Origin: Rapana venosa
Taxonomy: Eukaryota; Mollusca; Gastropoda; Neogastropoda; Muricidae
Reading direction: 5' to 3'
Assembly: GCA_028751875.1 (NCBI GenBank)
Contig: CM054155.1
Span: 55,785,880-55,849,879 of the forward strand
DNA: 64,000 bases
Positions 40,888-52,469 of the stretch are shown piece after piece. How positions within the stretch are numbered: the stretch's first letter is position 1; every line of letters starts with the position of its first letter. The notes under the pieces are model-generated. The model was not told the origin of the DNA. It did no database searches and was given only the letters and a program-made list of their open reading frames with translations. A program made the translations under genes and the position numbers.

Positions 40888-41536
40888 CAAATACTGGCTA
40901 AAACTACTGAAACTTCCAGGGTCACGTTTATGTAGGCAGTCTTATGACATGATGGTTATACAAATAGAGCTGGGTAAGAAGAATTGGGCATATCAAGTTA
41001 AACAGTTTTTATCAGAACATGGTTTTGGAATCGTGTGGTTGTCTCAGGAAGTAGGTAGCGAGCATGGGTTTATTTCTGAATTGAAAGACAGACTCATTTG
41101 TTCATTTAAACAAAATTGGCACTCGGACATGGAAAGTAAAGATAAATACTGCTGGTTTTTTTCGTTTAAGTGTGCTTTTCAAGCTGAAAAGTATCTTCGA
41201 ATAGTCACTGACAAATGGCATCGACTAATTTATGCAAGATTTCGACTAAGAACACTGGGCTTCAATGCAAACAAAAGATGGTTTCAACCTGAGACGTCCA
41301 CACAGTTCCCATGCCCTATGTGTGGTCATATTCTTGATGATGAAGTGCATTTCCTGTTTCATTGTCAATCATATGTTTCCATACGTGAAAACTGTGGTGT
41401 TCTCAATCTAGAAGCTTTCCGAAGGCAAGATATTTTTTCTATCTTATCGTCCGATGATGATATTGTGATCAAATCGGTTGCAAAGTTTATTGCTGAAGCA
41501 CTGAAATTAAGACAATTACAGCTAAGTTCCAATTAG
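40888..41536 (+). CDS. LINE ORF2 C-terminus with zinc-binding tail (about 215 aa, open)
   Basis: The frame is open (annotatable from 40727, but only the part after the CT repeat looks like the family). It starts K-Y-W-L-K-L-L-K-L, then S-Y-D-M-M, G-K-K-N-W-A-Y-Q-V, L-S-E-H-G-F-G-I-V-W, F-R-L-R-T-L-G-F-N, and a complete zinc motif C-P-M-C-G-H-I-L-D-D-E-V-H-F-L-F-H-C near codon 150. It ends L-Q-L-S-S-N-stop at 41536. The RT is missing: the CT tract marks the 5' truncation or a junction. The related fragments at 13.2, 31.6, 9.4 and 30.7 kb are decayed, while this one has no stop or frameshift, so it is probably the youngest. Confidence 0.75.
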
Positions 41537-41539
41537 CTT

Positions 41540-41970
41540 AACATTTGTGACTAAACTAAAGTAACATTTATATTATGTAAACTCCAGCATTTTGTGAAAC
41601 ACATAAAGAAACATTTATAATTACGCTGTAGTCTCCAGCAAGAATATTTTTTGAAAATTTCACATACAATGTCAATGGATGGTCTAATATAGCATTCTAG
41701 AATGTTCTTTTCATTATTTTAGTTATTGCTTATTGGTTCTTATTGTTCATCCTTGTTATTACTTTGTGTTCATTTTGAAACTGAGTTTACGTCACAACTT
41801 AAAGTCGTATCCGTTCATAAGAGCTCATTTTTGGTTTTTTGGTTTTCGTTACGTTAAATGCATCATGTGATTTTTCTTGTATTTGTTTGTATTTACAAAA
41901 GAAAGTCGTGTATAACCCCCCTTGTCAATAGGCCACTTTGGGCAATGACAATAAATTGGTCAAAGCGTCA
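41540..41970. other. No gene recognised; possible 3' UTR of the preceding LINE
   Basis: AT-rich sequence ending at the CT microsatellite; no tail signature seen. Confidence 0.35.
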
Positions 41971-41971
41971 A

Positions 41972-41974
41972 AGC

Positions 41975-42060
<86 letters not shown>
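41972..42060. repeat. (CT)n microsatellite
   Basis: About 42 uninterrupted CT units, only 60 bp from the acceptor of the candidate exon at 42120. Confidence 0.95.
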
Positions 42061-42063
<3 letters not shown>

Positions 42064-42119
42064 ATGTAAACTGTACAAGAGATGACTGCTTACCACATAG
42101 AAGCTTTTCTTTCTTCCAG

Positions 42120-42270
42120 ATGAGTTGGAGGAGATAAAAAAGCGAATAAGCTGTAAGGTGGAACCACGCCTCCCAGAGTGTGAGTGTTTCTTTCTGCTGG
42201 GCGTTCCCCGGCTAACACCGTGGGGTCTCCCAGGATCTGCACTCTGTCACCTGAGAGTCACTGAGAAACT
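42120..42270 (+). CDS. Candidate internal exon (151 nt) of an unrecognised host gene
   Basis: A strong acceptor (TTTTCTTTCTTCCAG, ending at 42119) and a consensus donor (ACT|GTAAGT at 42270/42271) bracket a frame that is open only in one phase. Two bases complete a split codon, then 49 codons: E-L-E-E-I-K-K-R-I-S-C-K-V-E-P-R-L-P-E-C-E-C-F-F-L-L-G-V-P-R and on to L-C-H-L-R-V-T-E-K, then two bases (incoming phase 1, outgoing phase 2). Four cysteines and alternating hydrophobics suggest an extracellular beta-sheet domain. It may belong with the exons at 57.07 and 58.87 kb, but the phase (2) does not match the 57.07-kb acceptor, so at least one more exon would be needed. Confidence 0.45.
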
Positions 42271-42949
42271 GTAAGTCGGCATACACACTGGATGAACAGT
42301 TTGCCTTTTGGGCTGTTTTCAAGTTATCTCGCCATACAGACAGCCATACTCCAACTTGAGAGGAATTGCTATTGCTTAATGGAGAATGCATAGCCTGCTA
42401 TAGAGGAAATCAATCTGAACATCAAATTTTAAAGTACAACAGCACTTTCATTTTGGTATTGGCACTTGTTTTGCAACTTCACTTACTTTAACGAGAGACA
42501 AAGCCTTCAGCCTGGATCAAGTTTTGATGCACAACGTTTTACTTCTTGGAGCTTGGAGGCCTAGCTTTAGAGTGAAATGAAATGAACATAATTTTTTTCA
42601 GAACGCCTTCATGTTCTATAAAATTTCTCCATCTCACGAACGAAAATCAATTGATGATACCCATCTTTCCGTCGTGAATCTCACAGACCAGCATTTAGTA
42701 AAGAAGTAAACTGTTTAATTCACCTTGTGTACCACAAGTCAAGCTTTTCAGACACGTTAGTTCTAGTGTGATGCTGGGGAAGACAAACCAGTTCTGGGTA
42801 GCAACCCCCTTCCCCACCCCCCACCCCCCCCCCAGCTGTGGCTTGGGTTGAAGTAGTCCTTTTGCTTTGTGTTTAAAACTTGAAAACGAATCTGAGAGAC
42901 CCACACTATAACCAAACGATAAGGGCAAAACTGTTCCTTAACTGGGATC

Positions 42950-43167
42950 AGCATGTTGAGGGTACCGCCTGTCGCCTCCCCCAGGCTGCTTAACTTTCCC
43001 TGTCTATAAAGAGGGTAGGACCCAATTTACATCTGGGTGAACTAGGGCACTGTACTTAAGCCAAGGGGCACAGCAAGGTCATGGATCCATGTGGCCACCA
43101 CACTCAATGCATCTTAACCTTAGCGTAGGAAGAGCATGCGCCCTGATCACTGAACTCTCCCGTTCTA
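42950..43167 (-). mobile_element. SINE family A, reverse copy
   Basis: Minus strand: GGGAGAGTTCAGTGATCAGG (A-box-like head), then a diverged 5S-like region, GTTCACCCAGATGTAAATTG, ACCCTCTTTATAGACAGGGA and GTACCCTCAACATGCTGATC. The order equals the 29.15-kb copy, including the segment deleted at 40.04 kb. Confidence 0.7.
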
Positions 43168-43310
43168 ACAATGTGTCGTATGTGGATGGGTAGATACTGA
43201 AGTATGGGTCAGGTTGAGAACTGCAACAGACAGATGGGGACAGGACAACCTAGAGCCTTCAGCTCGCCATCTGATGGTGCCAGTTCAAGTTCAAGCCACC
43301 ACCAAGATCA

Positions 43311-43570
43311 GAGTGGCTTTTTATCTACAGAATTTTGCCAGGGACAACTCTCTTGTTGCCGTTGGTTCTTTTACGTGCACTAAATAATGTTATACACCAC
43401 ACGGGACCTCACTTTGCCGTCTGATCCGAAAGACAAGCACCCAGACCATCACTCATGGTTGAATGGATGAGGGAGAAGATTTTGGCCCAAACAGGGATTA
43501 AACCACCTCACATTTCCGACCGGACTTTTCGCTTTCTAGGCAGGCACTGATCCACTAGGCTAGTCCCCCA
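43311..43570 (-). mobile_element. SINE family C copy (head and first half)
   Basis: Contains GAATTTTGCCAGGGACAACT, CTTGTTGCCGTTGGTTCTTT, CACGGGACCTCACTTTGCCG, CCATCACTCATGGTTGAATG and CCGGACTTTTCGCTTTCTAG, all in the order of the array copies. It lies outside the array, showing that C is a dispersed family. Confidence 0.8.
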
Positions 43571-43649
43571 CAGCTTTATGAAGAAAACTCAGAGGAAAGA
43601 AGCAATGACAAGCAGTTTTGTCTATTGTTTTGATTCCTCTATTTATTGG

Positions 43650-43890
43650 TTCATCTGTAACTCCCAGCAGAATTTTTCCCCTCCTGAAATTCGACTGTTC
43701 TATGTGGAGAGAGCGCGTCACCAAAAGAGCAGATGATTCATTTGCGTTATTTGAATGTTCCTGTCTGCATTTTGCCAGGGAACAGCTTTCTTATTTTGCG
43801 CGGGTTCCTTTCCATGCGCCGAATGCATCTCGCACATAGGACCACGCTTTACCGTCCTCTCTGAAAGACTAGCATGCAAGGTCTAGTGGG
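43650..43890 (-). mobile_element. SINE family C copy, diverged
   Basis: CCTCCTGAAATTCGACTGTT and GAGAGAGCGCGTCACCAAAA correspond to the second half, then TTTGCCAGGGAACAGCTTTC and GGTTCCTTTCCATGCGCCGA to the first half of family C. The head is truncated. Confidence 0.6.
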
Positions 43891-43899
43891 AGATGTGGA

Positions 43900-45000
43900 A
43901 AGAAGAATCGTAGGTTGAGTTCAGGATGGCAGCTCTAGAAGCACGTGGAACGCTCCATGTCGGCTCCTAAGCCCAGGCCCAAACCGTTGTCACAAAATGA
44001 TGTAAGAGACGTGCCCAGGTCTACGTTACCTTTTCCCTAAGGGTAACCCCTTATAGGGTAACCACCCATCTCAGAACCCTTCCCTCTGTAGCACCCACCA
44101 CTGGACAACACCAGCTGCGTGCGAAACAGTACGTAGCACGCACGTATGAGCAACGTGTATTGAACAATACAAAAACACTCTGATGCTTTCCTTTCTGCAG
44201 AAAGTCCAAACTTTCCCGCGCCACCAGTTCGCCAGACACTTATTGTTTCCACCTAGCAGGGCAGTCAGCGGCTCATAGTTCACTCTATAATTAGCTGCCA
44301 AAAGATAGAACCCATGGGGAAACCAGGACTTTGTGGATCCGCGTGAGTCTGTGTGCGTGTTCGCGCGCGCACGCACGTGGCAGGCGGACTGAATCCTGGA
44401 TAGCCAAGGGGTTTTACCTTGGAGCAAACTGCACATCTTACTTCGCAAAAATGGCAAGCCAGATGTTTAGTGTAAATGAAGTAAGCCTAATGTGTTTGTT
44501 CAGGACGATACATGTTGCAAGTCCATCGGTGGTCATTTGATGCCGCCTGAAATAATTTTTGGTACAAGATACCGAATTTCCCCCAAACTGCTAATTTCCA
44601 AACAAAAGGAAGTTTTGACATTTCGAAAAAATAGAAAAATGCTGAAATGCTACGTACGCAACGTGTGTGCAAATTGCGCACAGTTCGTGTGAACTGGGAA
44701 AGAGGGGTTCTCTCCCTTAACCTACTGATATTGTTTAAAAGTTTCCATGATAAGCTCTTAGCATAGCATCATGCACACTCCTTTGATGGATAAAAAAGAT
44801 CATTGGAGTATGACTGTCTTTGTGGCATGGTATTTGAAAACAGTCCTACATGGAAACGTCTCATCAAGAACGTACATACTCTCAAAGTGATTGCCAGGTG
44901 GGATGACTGAGATGGAGCAGATCGTTATTGTGGGGGATTCCAGTGTGTGTAGCTGAGGAACGTGCAACAATACACACCAGCCCTTCACCCTGACTGTCTT
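43900..45000. other. No gene recognised
   Basis: A 128-codon minus frame (44457-44071) has no recognisable motif and overlaps a CACACG tract; I do not call it. 44830-44960 is the partner of the scrap at 26.36 kb. Confidence 0.35.
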
Positions 45001-45010
45001 TCTTCCTTCA

Positions 45011-45108
45011 TTAGTTTGAGTATATGACAGTGTTTTAGCAAGCGTGGACGTGTGTGCATTAGTTTGAGTATATGACAGTGTTTTAGCAAGCGTGGACGTG
45101 TGTGCATG
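45011..45108. repeat. 48-bp perfect tandem duplication, then (TG)n
   Basis: ATTAGTTTGAGTATATGACA… at 45011 repeats at 45059 with no mismatch through GCGTGGACGTGTGTGCAT, followed by TG/GC repeats to 45150. Confidence 0.9.
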
Positions 45109-45559
45109 TGTGTGTGTGTGTGTGTGCGTGCGAGCGTGTGTGTGAAAGTCAAAGTCACGGCAAAGTAACAGCTTTATTTCCAAACAGTACTTTGAATACG
45201 CAAGACATATTTTTCATCAAGATATTCTGGAGTGTGTGTGTGTGTGTGGGCGCGTGCATGCGTGCGTGCGTGGTTGCGTACGTGTATGCGCATGTGTACA
45301 TTTTGGCTAGTATTTCTTCTCGACAGCAGCATGAACAACTGTTCTAAAGGTGCCGCCCATAATGATATAGCTTTTACAATAAAACAAGTTTCAGTAGAAT
45401 CAGAAGCCAAAAAAGGCGCAGATTGAATTTGGAAAGAACATTTATTTTAAGCAAAGGAGAAATGTTATGAAGTTAGTGTTGTGAAAGGGAAAAATAACCA
45501 AGATGTAGAGCATCACTTTGCAAAGTGATGGTTGCTGAGTTTTTCCAGCTTACCTCAGA

Positions 45560-46995
45560 GTCCAAAGATGTTCCATAGGTATCAGTTTATTTCATGCGTT
45601 AATTCGTCTACTTGTCCTGATGCTCTCAGCAATTTAACATGGCAGGTGCCAATACTGATGTTGTTTTTGGCACGTAATGATTTCAGTCCGTACGTTGCAT
45701 ACTTCTTACCTCCGTCCTGATGGCCAGCAACTGAAGATGCAGTCCTTGTTCTCTCTGTGAGGAACGAGCCAGCATGGTTTGGGGAGTCTGTCTCCTGGCT
45801 CACTGTTTGAGGGCTGTTGCTTCCCAGTTCTGGTCAATGCTTAGGGCTTGTAGTACCCTCTTGCACATGTCTTTGAATCGCAGCTGTGGTCTGCCTATGG
45901 CGTTTGAGCCAGCGCATACGCCTGTTTCAGCAGTGACAGTAAGAACAGTGTTGTTTGGGACCTTGTACTGCCAGGTGATGTTCAGGATGCATCGGAGGCA
46001 AGGCCTGTGAAAAGCATTGAGCTTTTGCTCTTGTCAGGCACGCAAAGCCCAGGACTCGCTGCCATACCGAAGGGTGCTTTGTAGGGAAGGAAGGCTCTGT
46101 AGATTTGGATCTTGGTGTGATTAGTTAGCTTGCTGTTGTTCCATGCTTTCTTTGTCAGTCTGGTCATGGTGGTAGCTGCTTTGCCGATGTGCTTGTTGGA
46201 TGACATCCAGTTCATGGTCATTGATGCTTCTTGGTGGGGGAGAGTCAACATCCTGTCCCATGACGCGTTTCCTTCAAGCTAATGGTAAGCCTTAAGTCTT
46301 GGCAGGTATCTCTGAAGTGTCATGAGCTGCCTTAGGTCCTCGGCTGAGTGGGCAGTTAGTACTGTGTCGTCTGCAAAGAGGAAGTCATCAGGCACCTCAA
46401 CTGGGCTTTAGTCTTTGCTCTTAGTCTGTAGACATTTAAGAGCTTTCTGTCTAACCAAGTTTGAGGTAGATGCCTTCAGCTGCAGGACCAAATGCGTGTT
46501 TCAGCATCACAGCTAAGAAGATTCCAAAAAGGGTTGAATCCAGGAAAACAACCCTGTTTCACTCCACTCCATATGTTGAAGGTAGCTGATGTCAAAGATG
46601 ATGGTGCCTTTCATGTCAAGTCAAAAACACTTTAATCATCTACATTTCATATACATTCCAAGATATTTCGCATCTTCATGGAATGATCTGATGATGTTGA
46701 AAAGTTTGGGAAGACAACCGATCTTAGGAAAGATCTTGAAGAGGCCATTCCTACTGACCAGTTCGAAATCCTTTGTGAGGTCAATGAAGACAACAAAGAT
46801 TGGCCGCCTTTGCTCCCTACATTTCTCCTGAGGTTCTTTGAGGGAGAAGAACATGTCTATAGTGGATCTGTTGGCATGGAAACTGCACTGCGATTCAGGG
46901 TAGACTTGCTCTTCAAGTACCTTGAACCTATTTAGTACTACTCGTGGAAAGACTTTCCCAACAATGCTAAGGTGGGATATGTCGCGATAATTATT
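45560..46995 (-). mobile_element. LINE RT relic (second lineage), truncated at an AT microsatellite
   Basis: Minus-strand segments carry successive RT parts: N-N-Y-R-D-I-S-H-L-S-I-V-G-K-V-F, F-H-A-N-R-S-T-I-D-M, F-V-V-F-I-D-L-T-K-D-F (46.98-46.65 kb), then D-D-F-L-F-A-D-D-T-V-L-T-A-H-S (about 46.40-46.35 kb, catalytic Asp pair), then K-A-A-T-T-M-T-R-L, I-Q-I-Y-R-A-F-L (46.25-46.05), and I-L-N-I-T-W-Q-Y-K-V-P, G-R-P-Q-L-R-F-K-D-M-C-K-R (45.97-45.85). Frames change at least four times. The last block, with its G-R-P-x-L-R-F-K-D-x-C-K-R signature, separates this lineage from the RTE-like copies. The 5' end abuts the (TA)n tract. Confidence 0.75.
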
Positions 46996-47004
46996 GCAAC
47001 CGCT

Positions 47005-47007
<3 letters not shown>

Positions 47008-47070
<63 letters not shown>
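47008..47070. repeat. (TA)n microsatellite
   Basis: About 31 uninterrupted TA units, forming the 5' boundary of the LINE relic. Confidence 0.95.
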
Positions 47071-47073
<3 letters not shown>

Positions 47074-47079
47074 ATTCAA

Positions 47080-47990
47080 ATGTGCATAGAATGTCCTTTA
47101 AACAATCCTGTGATAGGCTGTCACACTGGTTATGTGTGATATGGTATAACTATTGCAACTGACTGTATTTTGAGCCTACATTGCTCGCCAGTTATATTCT
47201 CTCCTGTTCAGGCGACAGGCTATCCTCTGCCATAAAATTGTTTCTTGTAATAGTGGTTTTTTTCTGCTCTCTTTTTGGGTTCTTTTCACAAATGTTTGTA
47301 CTTTGACTTACCTTAAAATAGCTACATATTTATTCCTACAATTATTCATTTCTTTAACTTGATGACGGGATAGGTGAAAGCTTCATCACAGAACTGTGCC
47401 CAAGTAGGTTTGGTGCCTCATTGTTTGCAAAGCACAAAGTGTTGCTGATTTTTCATGAGCGGGACTAAAATAAACCCTGGCTTGATGTCTTCCCAGCTGT
47501 ATTATTATGGTGTTGTGTTTTTGTTTTCAATTGCTAACTCAAAGTTATTTCATTAAACTTGGTGGAAAAAAAAGAATGAAATCAATAATAATCTCAGTTT
47601 CGTTTTTATACCAAAGTAGTTTCAAGGATGTAAAGGTGAAATGCAGTTTCTGCAGACACACCCTCGCTTATAGGAAACTAGAGAATATACTCATTCATAC
47701 AAACAGTAACAACAATTTTCCGTTTATGTAAGTGGGCCATAAACATCAAGAGCGCAATCTATCTTATGGAACAGGTTACACAGAAATCTAGAGGCTAAGT
47801 AAGAAACAGATGCGTGCATTTAAGTAAACCAGCTTAACTGAAAGGTAAAAGAGATGTGTCTGGGGGGATGCAGATCACATAATAATAATGACTATTATTA
47901 TTATTATTATTGTTATCATTATAGCAGGTGAAGGTGTTCCATAACTTGATTGGTTGTAGGGGAGCGAGTTATCAAGAGACTTGGCTTTTC
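47080..47990. other. No gene recognised
   Basis: AT-rich sequence with a short (ATT)n at 47895-47912. Confidence 0.35.
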
Positions 47991-47994
47991 TAGT

Positions 47995-48175
47995 GGGTCA
48001 GTATATTGAAGGCGGCACCCATCTCATCTCCCTGGCTGCTTTACCTTCCCAGAGGCTGAGGACCGGTATCCATTTACAGCTTCGGGACAGTCCTGGAGTG
48101 GAGGTGCAGGAACGATGACCCATCCACCAGGCAAACACGCTCAAGGGCAAACACTGAACACTTCACTTTCTCACT
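47995..48175 (-). mobile_element. SINE family A, reverse copy, degraded
   Basis: GAAGGCGGCACCCATCTCAT, CTCCCTGGCTGCTTTACCTT and GGTATCCATTTACAGCTTCG match the second half of family A in reverse. The 5S-like and head parts are hardly recognisable. Confidence 0.55.
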
Positions 48176-48317
48176 AAGAATAAGAATTATTATTAAAAAA
48201 TGATAATGATAATATAGATTTCTAGAGTGCTTTCCTTAATCTTTGCAGAGGTGGTATGCAGCGTGTTACATATCAAAGATATGAAGATGTCCAAACATGG
48301 TGGTAATAAATAATTAT

Positions 48318-48400
48318 CATTTTGACTCGGTCACTATAGTGGAGCGGGTGGCATGTCGGGTTCCTAACTGACAGGTTGTGGGTTTCTGTTTGTCCATTTA
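48318..48400 (+). mobile_element. tRNA-like SINE head
   Basis: CACTATAGTGGAGCGGGTGG resembles an A box and ACAGGTTGTGGGTTTC a B box, in the manner of the 22.45-kb head. No body follows in the same orientation; a reversed family B copy follows instead. Confidence 0.4.
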
Positions 48401-48429
48401 GTTCAGGTTTTTATTTGTTTATCTATTTC

Positions 48430-48625
48430 ATGAAATCTTTTATTTCGAGGATGATAAAATAAACTCCCATGTGCTTTTCTTTTTTTACATCCAGTCCTCA
48501 TGTGCATGCAATATTTTAAATTATGTTGTCATCTGTTCCCAATGGCACACGTTTCATAATGTTTTAACGTATGCACAAGATGTTTTGCGTACGTTCGCAC
48601 ACCGGGCTTCGATTTATAGACACAT
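48430..48625 (-). mobile_element. SINE family B, head-less copy
   Basis: CTTTTATTTCGAGGATGATA, TTTTTACATCCAGTCCTCAT, CATCTGTTCCCAATGGCACA and ACACCGGGCTTCGATTTATA match in reverse, with a deletion in the middle. Confidence 0.7.
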
Positions 48626-49088
48626 CTATACTTCAATCCCTTGAGAGGTACAGTTTGTTTTTTCGCGGCAACCAGCTGGCTCCTATTCAAAGCAACTTGT
48701 CTCTCTTCCTTCAGAAAGCGTTGAAGTTGTGAGAAATGGTGACCTTGTAGCCCCTTATTGGGACCTAGCTCGATTGTTGTTTGTATATAATTTGTGTAAA
48801 CATTTTTGATGAGTCGTGATTTGTTCATTTACCCTTTCATTACGGGCTACGGCCTACTGAATAAACATCCGAATGCTGCCTAAAGTGGGTTTGCTAAGGG
48901 TTCTCAGAAAGACAGGGACCGCACAGTCAAGCTTCATTATGGATATCACTTCGATCAAATTATTTTACCAGCACAACAGGTGCGAATGTCTGCATGGCTT
49001 TAATCTGAAGAAAAGGCGAGAAGCCATACTGTTCGTGTCTCTCTGGCATTGCAAATAAACTCACGTGTTTGTTTTTGTTTGTTTTCAG

Positions 49089-49112
49089 TATTCCGGCCCG
49101 GCAGATGTTCTA
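49089..49112 (+). CDS. Possible 24-nt microexon (speculative)
   Basis: TTTGTTTGTTTTCAG precedes 24 nt ending CTA|GTAAGTGG. Its length keeps the reading frame and its entry phase (2) matches the exit phase of the 42120-42270 exon, where it would add I-P-A-R-Q-M-F. Short exon-like sequences between splice consensus are common by chance, so this is weak. Confidence 0.15.
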
Positions 49113-49518
49113 GTAAGTGGAGTGAATACATTTGTTCTTGAAAAGAAGATGGATTGTAGAAATTTAAATTATCCATGATACTAATAACTCAGCTGTTTCT
49201 CATTCTCTTTCAACTTCCACCTTTATTTTTCACTATGATGAGTTTTAGTCTAAATAAGCATCATCCACCCCGCCCCCACCCTCCCTCCCTTAAAGAAAAA
49301 GCAAACGATCTTTACTTTCTTTTCTCTCACTACCCATAATATATCCCAACTTTCTGTTTTTCTGGTTTCCACCCTCTTCATTCCTTCCTATATTTCTTCA
49401 TCAATTTTGTTTGCATTCGTTGGACAGATTTTTTATGCAAATTATGATTGGTGTGTTTTGGTGTTTGCTTTGAACCCAAAGAGAATTTTGGGACTAACAA
49501 TTTGACCCCATTTGATTT

Positions 49519-49575
49519 TACGCACGCACGCACGCACGCACGCGCGCGGGCTTACACATACACACACACGCACGC

Positions 49576-49645
<70 letters not shown>
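49519..49645. repeat. (CGCA)n-(CA)n microsatellite
   Basis: ACGC repeats, GCGCG, then about 30 CA units and CTCA repeats; TATG repeats follow to 49710. Confidence 0.95.
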
Positions 49646-49648
<3 letters not shown>

Positions 49649-49867
49649 CACTCACTCACTCACCTACCTATGTATGTACGTACGTATGTATGTATGTATC
49701 TGTGTATGTATGCATGCCTTATCTTAATCACTTTTGTCTTCTAACTCTTTTATTTCGAGAATAATGTATGTATGTACGTACGTACGCACGCATGCATGCA
49801 TAGATGCATGTATCTGTGTATCTATGAATGTATGTATGTGTGAGTGTGTGTGTGTGTGTGTTATTAT

Positions 49868-50085
49868 TATTTCTTTGTATTTCGAGGATAATGGAATTAG
49901 CACTTATGTGCTTTATTTCATCTAGTTCCCGTGTGTATGAAATTTGGTAAATTTTGTTTTCCGTTCCCACCGGCACACAATGGCCTACTCTTCAGAAAAG
50001 GGGAACGGGTTTTAACGAATGCGCAAGATGCTCTGCGTGCGTCCGCACAGCTGACCTCAACTTATAGTCTCATCCGAATGACGTG
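49868..50085 (-). mobile_element. SINE family B, head-less copy between microsatellites
   Basis: TTTCGAGGATAATGGAATTA, CACCGGCACACAATGGCCTA and AATGCGCAAGATGCTCTGCG match in reverse. Two more scraps of only the first ~25 bp (49741-49766 and 50180-50204) break off at ATAATG and run straight into TATG repeats. Confidence 0.8.
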
Positions 50086-50089
50086 TTTG

Positions 50090-50730
50090 TGTGTGTGTGC
50101 GTGCGTGCGTGCGTGCGTGCTTGCGTGCGTGTGTGTGTGTGTGTGTGTGTGTGTTTTCGTGATTTTTCCCCTTTTATTTCTAATTCTTTATTTCAAGGAT
50201 AATGTATGTATGTATGTATGTATATGAGTGCATGTATGTATGTATGTATGTATATGAGTGCATGTATGTATGTATGTATATATGCGTGCATGTTTGTATG
50301 TATGTAAATATGTATGTATGTATGTCTTATTTATATTCTGTGTGTGTGTGTGTGATTATGTATGTTTGAATGAATTTTATGTATAAATACATGCATGCAT
50401 GCATGCCTGTTTGTCTGTCCGTTCGTTTGTCTAGACACAGATAGATAGGTAGATAGATAGATGATAGATAGATAGGTAGGTAGATAGATAGTTAAATATA
50501 CTTTCAGATGGATACGTTTGTATATGTATGTATGCGTATTTATGTAAGTATATATGCAAGTATGCAGGCTTGTGTGAGTGTGTATGCGTTCTTGTATGCT
50601 TGTATAGATGTGTATGTAGGTATGTAGGTAGATAGATATACAGATAAACAGACAGACAAACAGACAGACATATATACAGATAGATACATACATACATACA
50701 TACATAGATTGTGCACGTGTGTGCGCTCGC
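50090..50730. repeat. (TG)n, (TATG)n and (GATA)n cluster
   Basis: TGCG/TG tract (50090-50153), TATG arrays with a repeated TATATGAGTGCATG block (50200-50330) and GATA/GTAG repeats (50440-50700). Confidence 0.9.
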
Positions 50731-50761
50731 GCGCGCCCACACACACACACATACACAGATT

Positions 50762-51260
50762 GTGTGGTAAGTAGATTACCTCCCATAGATTACCTCCCAT
50801 GGGAATCAGAGCGACGTGTTACTATTTTGGGACACACATTCAAATTGTGCAGCGCTTTGTTTCTTTGGGTGGTAGTTGAAACCGTCTGATGCATACGCTT
50901 TACCTTTGCGGGTAAAATGTAGTATTTATGCCGCCTCTCTCCATTCTGTTACAAATTGGCACTGCGAGGAAGATAGTAAAAAAAACTTCGAGCCTACTGG
51001 CTTAAGTGTCAGATATGCTAGTCAGTGGTTCATGACTGTACCTCCGGTCGCGGTACACTTGAGTGGGGGTGGATGTGATGGTGTGGTAAGTAGATTACCT
51101 CCCATAGATTACCTCCCGTGGGAATTAGAGCGACGTGTTACTATTTTGGGACACGCCTGCAAATTGTGCAGTGCTTTGTTTCCTTGGGTGGTAGTTGAAT
51201 GCACTTTGCCTTTCTGGTGATATGTAGTTTTTATGCAACCTCTTTCTTAGAGGCCACATC
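50762..51260. repeat. Direct duplication of ~180 bp, offset 319 bp
   Basis: GTGTGGTAAGTAGATTACCT at 50762 recurs at 51081, followed in both by a doubled AGATTACCTCCCAT, GAGCGACGTGTTACTATTTT and TTTGGGTGGTAGTTGAA/CTTGGGTGGTAGTTGAA, with scattered mismatches to about 50940 and 51250. Confidence 0.85.
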
Positions 51261-52465
51261 CTCTCTGTTCATACTGTGCTGCCCTAACCTAGGAGTTGTA
51301 CAGAGTCATGGCAGGTCAAATATGTCTAGTCTGTTGCATATGTGTATATATATATGTGTGTGTGTGTGTTCGTGTGCACACGCATGTGGGCAAATATGTA
51401 CGTGGACACATACATGTGTTGTGTACTCAGTACTGGATAATTATGTATGACAAAAGCTATTGATATGTTTAGAGGTGTTAACACACGCCAGTCATCTTTA
51501 CTGCAGTAATTCTGATTTCTTAAAAACTCTTTCCTACGATCCACAGCAACCTGTCTGTACGCAGGCCTTCCAAAACGCCCACCGGAAAGAATTGGAAGAG
51601 AAAATGGCCCATGTAACATAATTCTCTTCTTTTCCTCTTTCTTGTCTTTTTATCCTTTCCTTCTTCTAGAATCAATATAGCATTGCAACTATCATCTTTA
51701 TCGTCACCATCATTGTCTTTGTCCTCATTAGCGTTGCCTTCATTACTATCATCATCATTACCATCATCATTATCATCTTCTTTGTTTTCATTTCCTCTTC
51801 TTTTTTTACTTCTTCGTTTCCTTTTTCTTTCTTTTCTTTCTTTCCTTCCTTCCTGCTTTCTTTCCTTTCTTCCTGCTATCTTTCTTCTTCTTCATTTCTT
51901 TTTCTTTTCTTTCTTTTCTTTTCTTTTCTTGAATTTGAAAGGCTGATGCTATTTGGGCTTCTTTCGGCTTCTCTATATTGAACTCGATGTGGGGGTTGGC
52001 TGCGAGATTGTCTTCCTCAGTTTTAATCTTTTAATTAAACTAGGCTTATGATAGAAAGTTAGAGTTTCATTACGAGTATTTTGAATGTGTTAGAGGGAAG
52101 GGAAATTAGTGAGTTGCAACAGTGGAACACGTGCAAAGTGAGTCAGTATTTAGTGTTTGTGTCCACTAGACTTACAGTAGGTTGGGTACATTCATCAGGA
52201 TCTCAAATCATTGGGGAGGGCTCATAAATTTCTTTTTACTCCAATAGATTCAAAACAAAATCTAATTAAACTCCGCCTTTGTAGCGTAAGCCTAGATTAT
52301 TATCAGAGCCTAAGATTATTTCTCACACAGAGAAGTCACACGAGACTTTAGCAAACCTAGTGGACATACAAAACATGCCCAACATACCTCCTCCTATGAA
52401 AAATAGTTCTACAACATATTGACGAAGGATTGTTTAAGAAGGCTCACTATATACAAAAGAAACAA
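51260..52465. other. No gene recognised; pyrimidine-rich low-complexity stretch
   Basis: 51640-51940 is TCATCA/CTTCTTT-type low-complexity sequence; the rest is unremarkable AT-rich DNA. Confidence 0.4.
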
Positions 52466-52469
52466 AGTC

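Noticed and set aside
44071..44457. 128-codon minus-strand ORF
   Set aside because: No motif, splice site or codon signal; overlaps a CACACG tract and competing open frames.
50331..50786. 151-codon minus-strand ORF
   Set aside because: Consists of GATA/TATG repeat translation (Y/I/H-rich).
50876..51220. 114-codon plus-strand ORF
   Set aside because: Spans the two copies of a direct duplication in different frames; no protein-like conservation between copies.
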